Source of the DNA: Providencia alcalifaciens
GTDB lineage: Bacteria > Pseudomonadota > Gammaproteobacteria > Enterobacterales > Enterobacteriaceae
Direction: 5' to 3'
Assembly (NCBI RefSeq): GCF_020271745.1
Contig: NZ_CP084296.1
Span: 682,001-746,000 of the forward strand
DNA: 64,000 nt
A program made the position numbers and the translations under genes. Shown here in pieces: positions 21,681-32,002 of this stretch. The notes beneath the pieces are model-generated. The model had not been told where the DNA came from, did not search any database, and saw only the letters and a program-made list of their open reading frames with translations. Within the stretch, counting starts at the first letter, position 1. Every line of letters begins with the position of its first letter.

Positions 21681-22242
21681 AATACCAAAATCGTAGAAGA
21701 TTGAGTAACGCAGGAAGTCGAGTATAGCCTTCTCTACCAAGGAAATGCCCCGCACTTTCTACCATGGTGACAGAGGTTTTTAATGCCTCGGCTAACTCAA
21801 TTGAAGCGTCTGGATCCACGACCCAATCATTGGAAGAAATAATCGAAGCTCGCTTATCGGTTATGCCAATCAACTTATTATAATCCAATGAAAACTGAGT
21901 ATGTTCAGCCAAATCAGACAATGTATCCAGTGAACGATCAAACCCTGAAACTAGCACATAGCCGCCAATTTTAGCCCCTTCCGGCGCATTATTTTCTAGA
22001 AAACGTAATGCTGTAATGCAGCCTAAACTGTGCCCCACTAAAATAGTATTTTCATCAAACTGAATATTGGCATCGAGTAAACATTGCTGCCATTTTTGCG
22101 GATCAGGAGAGTTTGGTTCTGGTAATGCAGGCACATCAACCGTCGCTCCTAAAGCGTCTAATTCATTTTTTAACCAATTAAACCAATTATCATTCGGTGA
22201 TGCGGTATAACCATGAACAATGACAATTCTTTTACCATTCAC
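21679..22242 (-). CDS. RBBP9/YdeN-family serine hydrolase
   Basis: Small alpha/beta-hydrolase of 187 residues, probably cytoplasmic. It begins with VIVHGYTASPNDNWFNWL, typical of the RBBP9/YdeN family, and has the nucleophile elbow GHSLGC (S72), a likely acidic residue D143 (or D139) in SNDWVVDPDAS and H166 in ESAGHFLG. The substrate is not known for this family. It is the last minus-strand gene of the tldD region and its stop codon sits in a terminator arm. Confidence 0.8.
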   Translation of the reverse strand: MNGKRIVIVHGYTASPNDNWFNWLKNELDALGATVDVPALPEPNSPDPQKWQQCLLDANIQFDENTILVGHSLGCITALRFLENNAPEGAKIGGYVLVSGFDRSLDTLSDLAEHTQFSLDYNKLIGITDKRASIISSNDWVVDPDASIELAEALKTSVTMVESAGHFLGREGYTRLPALLNLLRFWY

Positions 22243-22304
22243 TTAATCGCCCTCAATATTAATCGCCACCAAAACATGGCTAAACGCAGAGTCATTGCGC
22301 AAAT

Positions 22305-22613
22305 TTAGCATGAGGTTTGAGAAGCTTCATTCTCATTATTCGTGATATCTATAAGAAAAATAAACGTTTCATCCAGCTCCTCTTCGGCTTCATTCATCAA
22401 TTCAATCACCGATGAAAATTGCGTACGTTGAGCAGCCTTTAAATGGCTAAAAATCAGCGTAACGGGTAACTCTATTTCCCCTGTAATCACATCCCATAAC
22501 CCATCGAGATTATGACCAAACCATTTAGGAAGCGAGAACTGTTGCTGAAATTGCTGATAAAATGCCTCTAGGCTATTTATTTCACGAAAATCAAAAACGA
22601 CGGTCTTGCTCAT
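22305..22613 (-). CDS. Barstar-family RNase inhibitor
   Basis: Barstar homologue (102 residues from the ATG at 22613), expected to bind and block the barnase-type RNase encoded just upstream. The core LPKWFGHNLDGLWDVITG aligns with barstar, including the two aspartates (D37, D41) equivalent to inhibitory D35 and D39. An in-frame TTG at 22625 would add four residues. The start lies 12 bases after the RNase stop, so both are probably made together. E. coli has a barstar-like gene, yhcO, in this region without a barnase partner. Confidence 0.88.
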   Translation of the reverse strand: MSKTVVFDFREINSLEAFYQQFQQQFSLPKWFGHNLDGLWDVITGEIELPVTLIFSHLKAAQRTQFSSVIELMNEAEEELDETFIFLIDITNNENEASQTSC

Positions 22614-22625
22614 CGCTGCCCCCAA

Positions 22626-23156
22626 TTATTTAACTTGTTGGAACGTTTTATAATGGTCTGTGCTGACAAAAATCATCCCATCAGAAGAATAGAGTAGACG
22701 ATCTGCACCACGATGCCCGCAACGATAATTGATATCGGCTTCAAACCACTGGCGCCCATCAGCAATAGGCAGGCCTTTTTCACGGTTAGAAAAACGGTCG
22801 CCACCGATGGCTCTACCCGGTAAAACTTCACATAAATTCCCTTTTTTAGCATCCCAACCGGCTTCTCTTGCCTGTTTTTTCGTCATGTAAAATGCAGGAA
22901 GTTTTTGGTATTTTTCCATAAAACTGACCACATTGTTCTGAGCGGTCAGTTGATCAATGGTTTTTGGTGTTTCACTCGAGGTTATCGCTTCACGGGAAGG
23001 TGCTGCACTTGGTGTAGTTGGTGTACTTGGTATAGTTTGCGTCGTTGATGGTGTACCAGAAGACGGTTCAGGTGCAACCTGCTCGCCACCTTTAAAATAC
23101 AGGCTAATCGCAATCAAAATTGCCATTAACACTAAGGAAATAATACGTTTATTCAT
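22626..23156 (-). CDS. Barnase-type secreted ribonuclease
   Basis: Guanyl-preferring endoribonuclease of the barnase (N1/T1) family. The 176 residues have an N-terminal signal or anchor helix (about 5-21), a Pro/Ser/Thr-rich linker (about 28-64) and a barnase domain (about 70-176). That domain aligns with Bacillus barnase without gaps over its last 92 residues. Catalytic residues are kept: E139 (EADINY), R149 and R153, and H168 (TDHYKTF). C109 and C146 fall at barnase positions 43 and 80 and could form a disulfide in the periplasm. It is paired with a barstar gene. Confidence 0.9.
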   Translation of the reverse strand: MNKRIISLVLMAILIAISLYFKGGEQVAPEPSSGTPSTTQTIPSTPTTPSAAPSREAITSSETPKTIDQLTAQNNVVSFMEKYQKLPAFYMTKKQAREAGWDAKKGNLCEVLPGRAIGGDRFSNREKGLPIADGRQWFEADINYRCGHRGADRLLYSSDGMIFVSTDHYKTFQQVK

Positions 23157-23249
23157 AACGCCTCAATTATTTTTGCTGTGCGGATAAACAATCGCCCCAG
23201 TCACATTCGTAACTAGGGCGAATAAACAAAAGACTATCTTAACGTGTGA

Positions 23250-24695
23250 TTACGCGGTGCCACCCACGGTCATTTTATCAAGTTTCAGTGTCGGCTGCCC
23301 CACACCTACTGGCACGCTTTGCCCTTCTTTACCGCAAACACCTACGCCTTTATCCAGCGCAAGGTCATTACCTACCATGGAAATTTGCTGCATAGCTTCA
23401 ACACCAGAGCCAATCAAGGTCGCCCCCTTCACTGGCGAGGTAATTTTACCATTTTCAATTAAGTAAGCTTCAGAGGTTGAAAACACAAATTTACCCGATG
23501 TGATATCTACCTGCCCACCCCCGAAATTCGGCGCATACAACCCTTTTTCAACACTGGCAATGATCTCTTCCGGTGTTGATTCACCCGCTAGCATATAGGT
23601 ATTTGTCATACGAGGCATTGGCAAATGAGCGTAAGATTCACGACGTGCATTTCCTGTTGGTGCCACGCCCATTAAACGCGCGTTATGCTTATCTTGAATA
23701 TAGTTACGTAGAATTCCATTCTCAATCAACACATTGTATTGACCCGGAACCCCTTCATCATCAATCGCTAATGAACCGCGACGCCCAGCAATGGTGCCAT
23801 CATCCACCACAGTACATAGGGAAGATGCGACTTGCTCACCCATTTTTCCTGAGAAAACAGAGGTACCACGACGGTTAAAGTCACCTTCCAAACCATGTCC
23901 CACGGCTTCATGAAGCAGAACGCCCGGCCAACCTGCACCTAATACTACAGGCATCATGCCAGCAGGCGCGGCAACTGCCGATAAGTTCACTAACGCCATG
24001 CGTACAGCTTCACGCGCATACTGCTCCGCAAGTACTTGTCCTTGATGGATTTCGAGAAAATATTCATAACCATAACGACCACCGCCACCGCTTGCTCCGC
24101 GTTCACGTTTGCCATCATGTTCCACCAGCACACTCACCGATAAACGCACCAGAGGGCGAATATCCGTCGCTAATGTGCCATCAGTTGCAGCGACTAACAC
24201 TTGCTCATACACGCCAGTTAAGCTGGCATTTACTTCAATCACGCGAGGGTCTTCAGCCCGCGCCACTTGGTCAACACGATGCAGCAATTCAATTTTCTGC
24301 TCGCGCGGTAAGCTACGCAGAGGATCCGCTTCTGAATAGAGTTTTTTGTAGTCTACATTGGTTAAAATCTGTGACTTTCCAGCGCCTTGTTCAGTGACGA
24401 TACTACGGGCTGCCGTTGCGCTTTGAGTTAGCGCTAGCAGTGAAATTTGGTCAGCATAGGCAAAACCCGTTTTTTCCCCCGTAATCGCTCGAACCCCAAC
24501 ACCTTGGTCAATATTGTAGGAGCCATCTTTAATGATTCGGTCTTCTAAAACCCATGATTCATGGTAGCTAGACTGAAAAAAGAGATCCCCATAATCAACA
24601 CGGCGCTCAGATAGCAACCCTAAAATATCATACAGATTATCTTGACCAAGACCGTTGGCAGCCAGCAAATGTTCGCTGACAGAAGCTAAACTCAT
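23250..24695 (-). CDS. tldD: Metalloprotease TldD
   Basis: Catalytic subunit of the TldD/TldE peptidase. The zinc site [12 protein letters not shown] (the HExxxH motif) lies near residue 262, and the C-terminal cysteine segment [22 protein letters not shown] is present. The 481 residues from the ATG at 24695 equal the E. coli length; a GTG at 24704 would add three. It follows the amidase gene. The aaeR/aaeXAB genes next to tldD in E. coli are absent here. Confidence 0.96.
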   Translation of the reverse strand: MSLASVSEHLLAANGLGQDNLYDILGLLSERRVDYGDLFFQSSYHESWVLEDRIIKDGSYNIDQGVGVRAITGEKTGFAYADQISLLALTQSATAARSIVTEQGAGKSQILTNVDYKKLYSEADPLRSLPREQKIELLHRVDQVARAEDPRVIEVNASLTGVYEQVLVAATDGTLATDIRPLVRLSVSVLVEHDGKRERGASGGGGRYGYEYFLEIHQGQVLAEQYAREAVRMALVNLSAVAAPAGMMPVVLGAGWPGVLLHEAVGHGLEGDFNRRGTSVFSGKMGEQVASSLCTVVDDGTIAGRRGSLAIDDEGVPGQYNVLIENGILRNYIQDKHNARLMGVAPTGNARRESYAHLPMPRMTNTYMLAGESTPEEIIASVEKGLYAPNFGGGQVDITSGKFVFSTSEAYLIENGKITSPVKGATLIGSGVEAMQQISMVGNDLALDKGVGVCGKEGQSVPVGVGQPTLKLDKMTVGGTA

Positions 24696-24715
24696 ATTCG
24701 TCACTCTTATTTGGT

Positions 24716-25555
24716 TTATTTTTTAATCAATGATGTTAATTGTGGTCTAAAGCGGTTATGTTTCACCACTCGGATCTGTTCACGCATCACATTCAAGCTG
24801 TCTGGCTGGACATTCACGACCAACGCAGAAACAGCATCCACATTTTTTTTCATCACCTTACCCCAGCCATCTACGGCGAGAGTATGTCCCCATGTACGAC
24901 GTGTACCGTGCACCCCAACTTGTGCTGGCGCTAAAACATAACACTGGTTTTCTATCGCACGGGCTCTTAACAGTGGCTCCCAATGAGCTTGTCCAGTATA
25001 ACGAGTAAACGCCGCAGGGACGGAAATAATCTCTGCACCTTGTTCACGTAATGCTTGGAATAAGCCTGGGAAACGTAAATCATAACAAATGGTCAAACCT
25101 AAGCGACCTACTGGCGTATCAACCACAGTAAGGTGCTCACCACGTTGATAAATAACCGATTCGTTATACTCACCTTGTTCATCTTCGATGTTCACATCGA
25201 ACATATGAATTTTATCGTAACGTGCAGTGATATTCCCTTGTGCATCAAACAGTAAGCTACTGCTGGTAATACGTTCAGGATCTTCACGGCTAATCAATGG
25301 CATTGACCCAATCAGGATCCACACATTGTAACGGATAGCCATCGCACGGATAGCATCTTGTAATGGGCCATTACCTTCTGTTTCAGCCTGTTTACGATAG
25401 GTTGCAGCATCAGCAAATAGCAATGCATTTTCAGGAGTAAGAACTAACTGCACGGTATCAGGCAACTGTTTAATTTGCTGCTCTATCTGTGCCAAGTTGT
25501 ATTTTGTATTCTTACCACTACATAACTGCAAAAGTGCAACATTACCCGTTTTCAT
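24716..25555 (-). CDS. Nitrilase-superfamily amidase (Nit-like)
   Basis: Carbon-nitrogen hydrolase of 279 residues, related to Nit1/Nit2 omega-amidases that act on deaminated glutathione or alpha-ketoglutaramate. The Glu-Lys-Cys triad is visible in [19 protein letters not shown] and [11 protein letters not shown]. It lies between yhdP (one-base TAATG overlap) and tldD. E. coli has no gene at this spot. The exact substrate cannot be told from sequence alone. Confidence 0.85.
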   Translation of the reverse strand: MKTGNVALLQLCSGKNTKYNLAQIEQQIKQLPDTVQLVLTPENALLFADAATYRKQAETEGNGPLQDAIRAMAIRYNVWILIGSMPLISREDPERITSSSLLFDAQGNITARYDKIHMFDVNIEDEQGEYNESVIYQRGEHLTVVDTPVGRLGLTICYDLRFPGLFQALREQGAEIISVPAAFTRYTGQAHWEPLLRARAIENQCYVLAPAQVGVHGTRRTWGHTLAVDGWGKVMKKNVDAVSALVVNVQPDSLNVMREQIRVVKHNRFRPQLTSLIKK

Positions 25556-28500
25556 TACTCTTGAGTCTCCTTAAGCTGACGTAGTACTTCATCAATTTTA
25601 GGTTCATCCAGACTACCGCTTACGCGATAGCGAATAACCGAAATTTTACTCCACAACGGACCAAGGACTTTCGATGCCGCAAATACTGCCGCGCCCGCAA
25701 ACGGATTAATCACGAATGCGGTGGCTACACCTACTGTAGCAGAAATTTCAGGGGTAATGACCGCTTCTGCATTAATTTGACGCTTAACAAGGTCAATATC
25801 ACCATTCAAGGCAATATCCGCGACTAATCCATCAATATAAAGATCCTTCGAGGTTAGAATACCTTGATTGATGACCGCATTGCCTTTAATCGAATCAAAG
25901 TTAAAGTCATTGCTGAACGTATCCCGGAAATCTAACTGAAGTTTGCGCAATAATGCATCAAAACTAACTAAACGTAGTAACTGCCCAGCCCGGCCGCCTC
26001 CCATATGGGCAATCGCGCCTTTCCCTAATTTCGCTGACATTTTCCCATTCAGCGTGGCGACATCAGGTTCCCAAGGAACATTCGCCCAGTTCAGGTCAAA
26101 TTCAATGGAATATGGGGAGTCAATAATCGGCACCAAAACACCAAAATAAGCAGCAGTTTCATCGAAAGCCTCGCCGGTAAGCGAGCCTGCAATCTCAGTT
26201 TTATTACCATCATTACTGCGCCATAGCGCATCCAGTTTTAACTCACTCGCGCTGTTCTTCAACATACCCGCCGTTAATTTTAAGGTATGCTGCCCCACTG
26301 GCGTGACTTTCGCCGTGATTTCTCCCAGTTTTTGCCCACTCACCCAACACTCTGCGCAATGGATATTCACTTTAGGCCACTGGCTAAAGTCGAATACTTC
26401 CGATGGGGAGGTTTTTTCGCTTGAAGCCATTGCCCCTTCAGGATTGTAATACAGGTACTCAATATTCAATGCCCATGGCTGCTGCTTCCAAATCTGTAGC
26501 TGCCCTTTTAGATTTGCACTTTCTACATTGATTTGCTGTTCATCACGGTATAAATCATAAGAGAAGCGCAAATCTTTCCAACGCTGTCCCGCCAAATAAA
26601 CGGATGGCGCTTTGACCTCAAGCGTATCTGGATAACTAATGAGGCTCACTTGGTCACTGGCAGAAGAAGATAAAAAGCCACTCGCAAATTTTTCCCAATT
26701 TACGTCATCGATAGCGGGTAAATCCACCAAGATGGTAGAGCCGTTTGGTAACGCAGGAACTTGACTATTCCATGGGGCAATATGGGCTTTTTGTAGTTTC
26801 AATGGCGAACTGGTGAGCAACCACTGAGAATTAAAACCAAGGCGTTGACCAATATCACCACCAACCGTTAATTGCTCCGTCGTGCCTTTCGCTTGAACAT
26901 TCATCTTACCAAGCTGTTGCAGCAGTTCGGTATTCAGCGCAGGTAACTGACTTTTTAGCTTATTTAATCCTGCAGTGAGCTCAATCTGTAATCCTGTCGC
27001 TTGTTTGGATGATTCTGGTAACGTGATGTGAATTTGGCTTTTCCAATCACTCACACCAGCGACTTTCTCTTTGATATCACTTGGCAACATAGGAACTTTA
27101 TTCAGCTCCCAATTTCCACCAAGATTAATATCCACTAAATAATCTTTTGGGCGCGTTAACGTTTTGAAATCCAAAGAAACTGGCTGTTCTAACCATTGTC
27201 CCTTGATATTATCGCTGACTAAATCCCCATTGGTAAACTTGAAGCTGCCAGTCAATCCGTGCAATGTGCTATCGATAGGGCGTACAAACACATCATTTTT
27301 ATTAAGATTGACTTGCCCTTTCGCGATAACGTCTTTTCCAGCCGATAATGGAATAGCAAGATTAAGCTTACCGGTTACGATACCATCGATTTGTAGCTCA
27401 TCCAGCGTGTCCCCAAGGGAACGCTTGAGTGGTGTATGGGTAAAATATTGTTGGATCTGTTTGCCCGTTCCACTCACTCCCGCATCGATATATAACATTT
27501 CATCGAAGTAATCATGGATCACGGCGTCGAGATTTTCTGCCGTTGCATCCCCTAATTTCACAGAGTCCGTATGCATCGCTAAACTTGCGCGGCTAAAGTC
27601 TAAATCGAGATTTAAATCCAGTAATGCAGGCCATTGGTCATCGTATTCGAATGTGCCATCACGCAGCGGCACATACACTTGGAACTGCCCGTCATTTTTA
27701 TAGTAAGGATAATGCGCCGGGTCGCCTTTATACACCAGCGTCGCATTGTCTACATGTCCGGCAATAATCGCTTTAGTCAGATAATCAGCGAGCGCCTGCC
27801 CCATCAATTTTTGCGGGAAATAGCGCCAAGCTTCCCCTGCATCATCGGTGCTGATCCCCGCTAGAATGGCCAAATCGGCAATATCATACTGTTTCGCTTT
27901 CGCATAGCTAAAGTCACCGTTGGCTTTGACGGCCTTCGCTTGCAAATTCACACCGGAACTCCACAATTTGAATTCGCTGCTGTTATTGATCCAGTTTAAT
28001 TTGCCACTGGCGCTACTAATTTCAAAAGGTGCTTTAAATTCATCGCGGTAATCCACAATACTATCTTTAAGCGAGAATGAGAGAATGCCTTGTTGAGCAC
28101 CGCCAATAAGCACACCTGAGAAGTGGTTTACAGAAGGAAGTTCTTTCCATTTTTTCCAGCTAACATCCTGCCAATCCATACTGATTTGCGTATGGTCTTC
28201 AGTGTCTTGCGTTAGGTCGAGGGCAAATTCCGAGACTAATCCCGTCGGCTGACGATGCTGCCAATCTTGTACTAATTCTGGCGTAATAAACGAGAATGTC
28301 GGCAAGACTTCACTTAAACGTTCTAGCTCAATATTTTTTGCGCGAATGCGCCAGTGATCTTTATTTTGATATTTTGCCGATGAGGGTAAATACAGAACGG
28401 AGACACTCCCTTGCGGCCAAATGTATTCATTGGTTTTCAGGGTATCTAGCTCAGGAATATTAAACAGCCAGCCGTTGCCTTGGCGCTTCATGCGCACCAG

Positions 28501-29352
28501 TAAATCATTCACTTGAAGATTTTGCGTGAGTGGCTCTTCCCCCCAGTTCGCTTCACCTTGGCGTAGCTGGATCAGACCATTATCTATACGATTATTCTTG
28601 AGGGTGATCCACGATGATAAACTGAAGTTGGCATCCCGTAGCCCCGTGTTATCTCGTAACCACTTGCTGAGCCAAGGCTGCATATCAATGTTATCGGCCT
28701 GTAAATAGAACATGCCGTCACTGAGTACGCCGTTTTTATCCGACACATCCAGCTTCACTTGCAGATAGCTATTTTGCTTATTTAGCGTTTCAAGGCTAAC
28801 GAAACCTTGGGCGCGATGACGGGCATCTTGGTTAAGCCATGAAAGTTCTGGCAACAGTAACGTCATCTTTTGGTCTGATGGCGTCAAAAATGTCACTTGG
28901 CTATCTTTTAAAATAAAATGGTCAAACTGCCGTAAAAACAGGTCATCCACACCATCATAGTTAGTGGCTTCATCTTCCGGTCCATCAAAACTGAGCGGAA
29001 CTTTATAATCCACATTCAGTTGATAAAACGTCAAATCACGAAAACGCCAACGCAAAGATAATAGCGAGTTCCAAATATCTAATTCGATAGTAATTTTGTT
29101 GACTTGTATATCGGTGATTGGGTTTTTGATAGCAACATCGGAAATGATAAGCTCAGGGCCATAATAGCGCCAAGCGCCTTCAATCTGACCAATATCCAGT
29201 GAGATATCACTGTGATTTTCAACATAAGTGATAATTTCTTGACGATAATTATCGATATTGGGTAATAGAAAACGCAAACTGGTGAGTACCAACGCACACA
29301 GCAACAATACAGCAGCGGTTGTCACGAGTACGATACGTGGCAGTCGTTTCAC
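25555..29352 (-). CDS. yhdP: AsmA-like phospholipid transport protein YhdP
   Basis: Very large AsmA/TamB-type protein (1265 residues; E. coli 1266) thought to carry phospholipids to the outer membrane together with TamB and YdbH. An N-terminal transmembrane helix (about 7-27) anchors a long periplasmic beta-rich groove. The C-terminus has the family block FAASKVLGPLWSKISVIRYRVSGSLDEPKI. The GTG at 29352 was chosen: AAGGAG lies six bases upstream and it aligns with the E. coli start; a TTG at 29367 is the alternative. Confidence 0.94.
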   Translation of the reverse strand: MKRLPRIVLVTTAAVLLLCALVLTSLRFLLPNIDNYRQEIITYVENHSDISLDIGQIEGAWRYYGPELIISDVAIKNPITDIQVNKITIELDIWNSLLSLRWRFRDLTFYQLNVDYKVPLSFDGPEDEATNYDGVDDLFLRQFDHFILKDSQVTFLTPSDQKMTLLLPELSWLNQDARHRAQGFVSLETLNKQNSYLQVKLDVSDKNGVLSDGMFYLQADNIDMQPWLSKWLRDNTGLRDANFSLSSWITLKNNRIDNGLIQLRQGEANWGEEPLTQNLQVNDLLVRMKRQGNGWLFNIPELDTLKTNEYIWPQGSVSVLYLPSSAKYQNKDHWRIRAKNIELERLSEVLPTFSFITPELVQDWQHRQPTGLVSEFALDLTQDTEDHTQISMDWQDVSWKKWKELPSVNHFSGVLIGGAQQGILSFSLKDSIVDYRDEFKAPFEISSASGKLNWINNSSEFKLWSSGVNLQAKAVKANGDFSYAKAKQYDIADLAILAGISTDDAGEAWRYFPQKLMGQALADYLTKAIIAGHVDNATLVYKGDPAHYPYYKNDGQFQVYVPLRDGTFEYDDQWPALLDLNLDLDFSRASLAMHTDSVKLGDATAENLDAVIHDYFDEMLYIDAGVSGTGKQIQQYFTHTPLKRSLGDTLDELQIDGIVTGKLNLAIPLSAGKDVIAKGQVNLNKNDVFVRPIDSTLHGLTGSFKFTNGDLVSDNIKGQWLEQPVSLDFKTLTRPKDYLVDINLGGNWELNKVPMLPSDIKEKVAGVSDWKSQIHITLPESSKQATGLQIELTAGLNKLKSQLPALNTELLQQLGKMNVQAKGTTEQLTVGGDIGQRLGFNSQWLLTSSPLKLQKAHIAPWNSQVPALPNGSTILVDLPAIDDVNWEKFASGFLSSSASDQVSLISYPDTLEVKAPSVYLAGQRWKDLRFSYDLYRDEQQINVESANLKGQLQIWKQQPWALNIEYLYYNPEGAMASSEKTSPSEVFDFSQWPKVNIHCAECWVSGQKLGEITAKVTPVGQHTLKLTAGMLKNSASELKLDALWRSNDGNKTEIAGSLTGEAFDETAAYFGVLVPIIDSPYSIEFDLNWANVPWEPDVATLNGKMSAKLGKGAIAHMGGGRAGQLLRLVSFDALLRKLQLDFRDTFSNDFNFDSIKGNAVINQGILTSKDLYIDGLVADIALNGDIDLVKRQINAEAVITPEISATVGVATAFVINPFAGAAVFAASKVLGPLWSKISVIRYRVSGSLDEPKIDEVLRQLKETQE

Positions 29353-29375
29353 CAGTTTCTCCTTCAAGCAGAATG

Positions 29376-30845
29376 CTACATCATGACAACATCAAAGCGT
29401 TCTTGGCTATATAACGGCTCAATCTGCACTTTAACTTGTTTCCCTACAAAGATTTCAACCTCCGCTAATGCGTGAGATTCATCCCCTGTCAGTACATCCA
29501 CCACCGCTTTTGATGCATAAACTAAGAATCTATCAGCATCGATTGTGCGGTGAACTCTCACGATTTCACGCAAAATTTCATAACATACAGTTTCAACCGA
29601 TTTCACCGTACCACGACCTTGGCAAGTTGGGCAGCTATCGCACAATACATGCTCCAAACTTTCACGGGTTCTTTTACGAGTCATCTCAACTAATCCTAGC
29701 TGAGAGAATCCATTGATAGTGGTTTTTACCTTATCTTTACTTAAAGCTTGTTCAAGTGAGGCTAACACACGGCGACGATGCTCTACATCAGACATATCGA
29801 TAAAGTCGATAATAATAATACCACCGAGATTTCTTAATCGTAATTGCCGCGCAATGGCTTGGGTAGCTTCAACGTTGGTATTAAAGATAGTTTCTTCTAA
29901 ATTACGGTGACCAACAAAAGCGCCTGTGTTGATATCGATGGTGGTCATCGCTTCAGTTTGGTCGATGATCAGATACCCGCCCGATTTCAATTCAACCTTT
30001 CTGTCCATCGCGCGTTGAATTTCATTTTCCACATCGAACAAGTCAAAAATAGGTTGATTGCCTTGGTAAAGCTCAAGCTTCGCCGTCATTTCCGGCACAT
30101 ATTCCGCAATAAACTCTTCCAACTGCGTGTAGGTTAAACGAGAATCCACACGAATACGGTCGAGGGATGCACCAGCAAAGTCGCGAATAATACGGTATGC
30201 CAGTGAAAGCTCACCGTAAATTTTAGTGCGTGTGACATTACGTTTTTTACGTTCAATCACTTTCGCCCATAAGCGTTTTAAAAATGCGGCATCTTGTTTG
30301 ACGTCATCTTCAGCCACACCTTCTGCGGCAGTACGAATGATAAACCCACCATTTTCATCGCAATATTGTGCAACGCACTCTTTTAAACGCTCTCTTTCTT
30401 CTTCACTATCAATACGCTGAGACACACCAACATGGGAAGCCCCCGGCATGAAAACCAAGTAACGAGAAGGCAACGTAATGTCTGTGGTGAGCCTTGCGCC
30501 TTTGGTGCCGAGTGGGTCTTTCACCACTTGGACAATTAAATCTTGCCCTTGCTTCACCAGCTCCGCAATATCTCTGACATGAAAGTTTTTCTGCTCGTCA
30601 CCCGCAATGCATTCGGTGTGAGGCATAATATCCGAGGCATGTAAAAAGGCGGCTTTATCCAGGCCAATATCAACAAAGGCCGCCTGCATACCAGGTAAAA
30701 CGCGGCTCACACGACCTTTGTAGATATTCCCTACTAGCCCTCTTTTCGCCTCTCTTTCAACATGTATTTCTTGTAAGATCCCACCATCAATATAAGCTAC
30801 ACGCGTTTCGGATGGTGTTACGTTTACTAATAGTTCCGTAGTCAT
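29376..30845 (-). CDS. rng: Ribonuclease G
   Basis: Endoribonuclease of the RNase E/G family that matures the 5' end of 16S rRNA and decays some mRNAs. The 489 residues equal E. coli. The S1 domain (about 37-125) is followed by the catalytic DNase I-like domain with metal-binding IIIDFIDM (about 345-352) and the zinc-link [11 protein letters not shown] (about 403-413). It begins with an ATGA overlap with maf and is part of the mre-maf-rng series. Confidence 0.97.
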   Translation of the reverse strand: MTTELLVNVTPSETRVAYIDGGILQEIHVEREAKRGLVGNIYKGRVSRVLPGMQAAFVDIGLDKAAFLHASDIMPHTECIAGDEQKNFHVRDIAELVKQGQDLIVQVVKDPLGTKGARLTTDITLPSRYLVFMPGASHVGVSQRIDSEEERERLKECVAQYCDENGGFIIRTAAEGVAEDDVKQDAAFLKRLWAKVIERKKRNVTRTKIYGELSLAYRIIRDFAGASLDRIRVDSRLTYTQLEEFIAEYVPEMTAKLELYQGNQPIFDLFDVENEIQRAMDRKVELKSGGYLIIDQTEAMTTIDINTGAFVGHRNLEETIFNTNVEATQAIARQLRLRNLGGIIIIDFIDMSDVEHRRRVLASLEQALSKDKVKTTINGFSQLGLVEMTRKRTRESLEHVLCDSCPTCQGRGTVKSVETVCYEILREIVRVHRTIDADRFLVYASKAVVDVLTGDESHALAEVEIFVGKQVKVQIEPLYSQERFDVVMM

Positions 30846-31429
30846 GACTTCCCCTTCCCATCACCTAACGCTAAAAATCGTTGTATTAATTCTTCTGTTT
30901 CGACCAATGGTAAGCCCACCACTGCATGATAGCTGCCATTAATGCGTCGAATAAAACGTCCACCGAGGCCTTGGATACCGTAAGCACCAGCTTTATCCAT
31001 TGGCTCGCCAGATTGTATATAATCCTGTATTTCCAGCAAAGATAACTCGCGGAATGTCACATCTGTCGTAATCAATGAGGTTAATGTCTCATGGGAGTTT
31101 GATACGGCAATGGCGGTCATTACCTGATGTGTTTTACCGGAAAGGTCACTGAGGATTTGCTGAGCATGGGCTGCATCTCGCGGTTTTTCTAATATTTTAC
31201 CGTCAAGAACCACAATAGTGTCTGCACCCAAAACAGGATGATCAGCGGGGGCAATTGCCACACCCGCACGGGATTTATCTCGCGCCAAGCGCTGGACATA
31301 CACCTGAGGCGATTCCCCTTCTTGCCATTTTTCTTCCACTTCGGGACGCAAGATTTCAAAGGAATAACCTAGGAGTTGGACTAATTCACGTCGTCTCGGT
31401 GAACCTGATGCAAGATAAATTAAGCTCAT
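30842..31429 (-). CDS. maf: Maf-family nucleotide pyrophosphatase (dTTP/UTP)
   Basis: Housecleaning pyrophosphatase (E. coli YhdE) that hydrolyses dTTP, UTP and modified forms. The 195 residues (E. coli 197) include the phosphate-binding loop [15 protein letters not shown] at the N-terminus, the catalytic [16 protein letters not shown] and the [10 protein letters not shown] block. It lies between mreD and rng, with a four-base overlap with rng. Confidence 0.94.
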   Translation of the reverse strand: MSLIYLASGSPRRRELVQLLGYSFEILRPEVEEKWQEGESPQVYVQRLARDKSRAGVAIAPADHPVLGADTIVVLDGKILEKPRDAAHAQQILSDLSGKTHQVMTAIAVSNSHETLTSLITTDVTFRELSLLEIQDYIQSGEPMDKAGAYGIQGLGGRFIRRINGSYHAVVGLPLVETEELIQRFLALGDGKGKS

Positions 31430-31465
31430 AAATTGTCATTCCAGTTATCATCAACGGCCACAATC

Positions 31466-31954
31466 TTAACATACTGAAAATTGACGGCGAATTTTTCGTA
31501 ACAGTAAAAATAACCATGGCCACAGAATACCATTTACCAAACTATTCCAGAATACTTGTGGGTGGAATAAGACTTGTGAGGAAAGGAATTCTGCCCAGAA
31601 AACAGTAAGATCTTGCACCACCGTTAATACAACAATAATCAAAGCTTGCTGCCACAGTGCCATGTTACGTAAAAGCTGATGTTTGTATGCCACGAGATAA
31701 CAAATGATGCTGAAGGAGATCGCATGCACACCCAGTGCTGATCCTTGAATAGAATCGACAATAATCCCTAAGATAAAGCTGGTGCCCACACTGACGCGAT
31801 GCGGTAATGCCATTACCCAGTATATTAAAATCAGCAGTAACCATGATGGTCGGTAAAACACCAATTGTTCAGGCCAAGGCATTACCTGCAAAATCAGTGC
31901 AATAAAAAAAGATAACCAGATAATGATGCGCCCATTACCACGATACTCATCCAT
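31466..31954 (-). CDS. mreD: Rod-shape protein MreD
   Basis: Inner-membrane protein of the elongasome that works with MreB, MreC and RodZ to guide side-wall synthesis. The 162 residues equal E. coli, with five or so hydrophobic helices and the conserved segments [21 protein letters not shown]-like and [20 protein letters not shown]. Third gene of mreBCD. Confidence 0.95.
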   Translation of the reverse strand: MDEYRGNGRIIIWLSFFIALILQVMPWPEQLVFYRPSWLLLILIYWVMALPHRVSVGTSFILGIIVDSIQGSALGVHAISFSIICYLVAYKHQLLRNMALWQQALIIVVLTVVQDLTVFWAEFLSSQVLFHPQVFWNSLVNGILWPWLFLLLRKIRRQFSVC

Positions 31955-32002
31955 TATGATTTCCTCTCCATCCTTTCATCATACCATTTCCCTCACTCTA
32001 TC

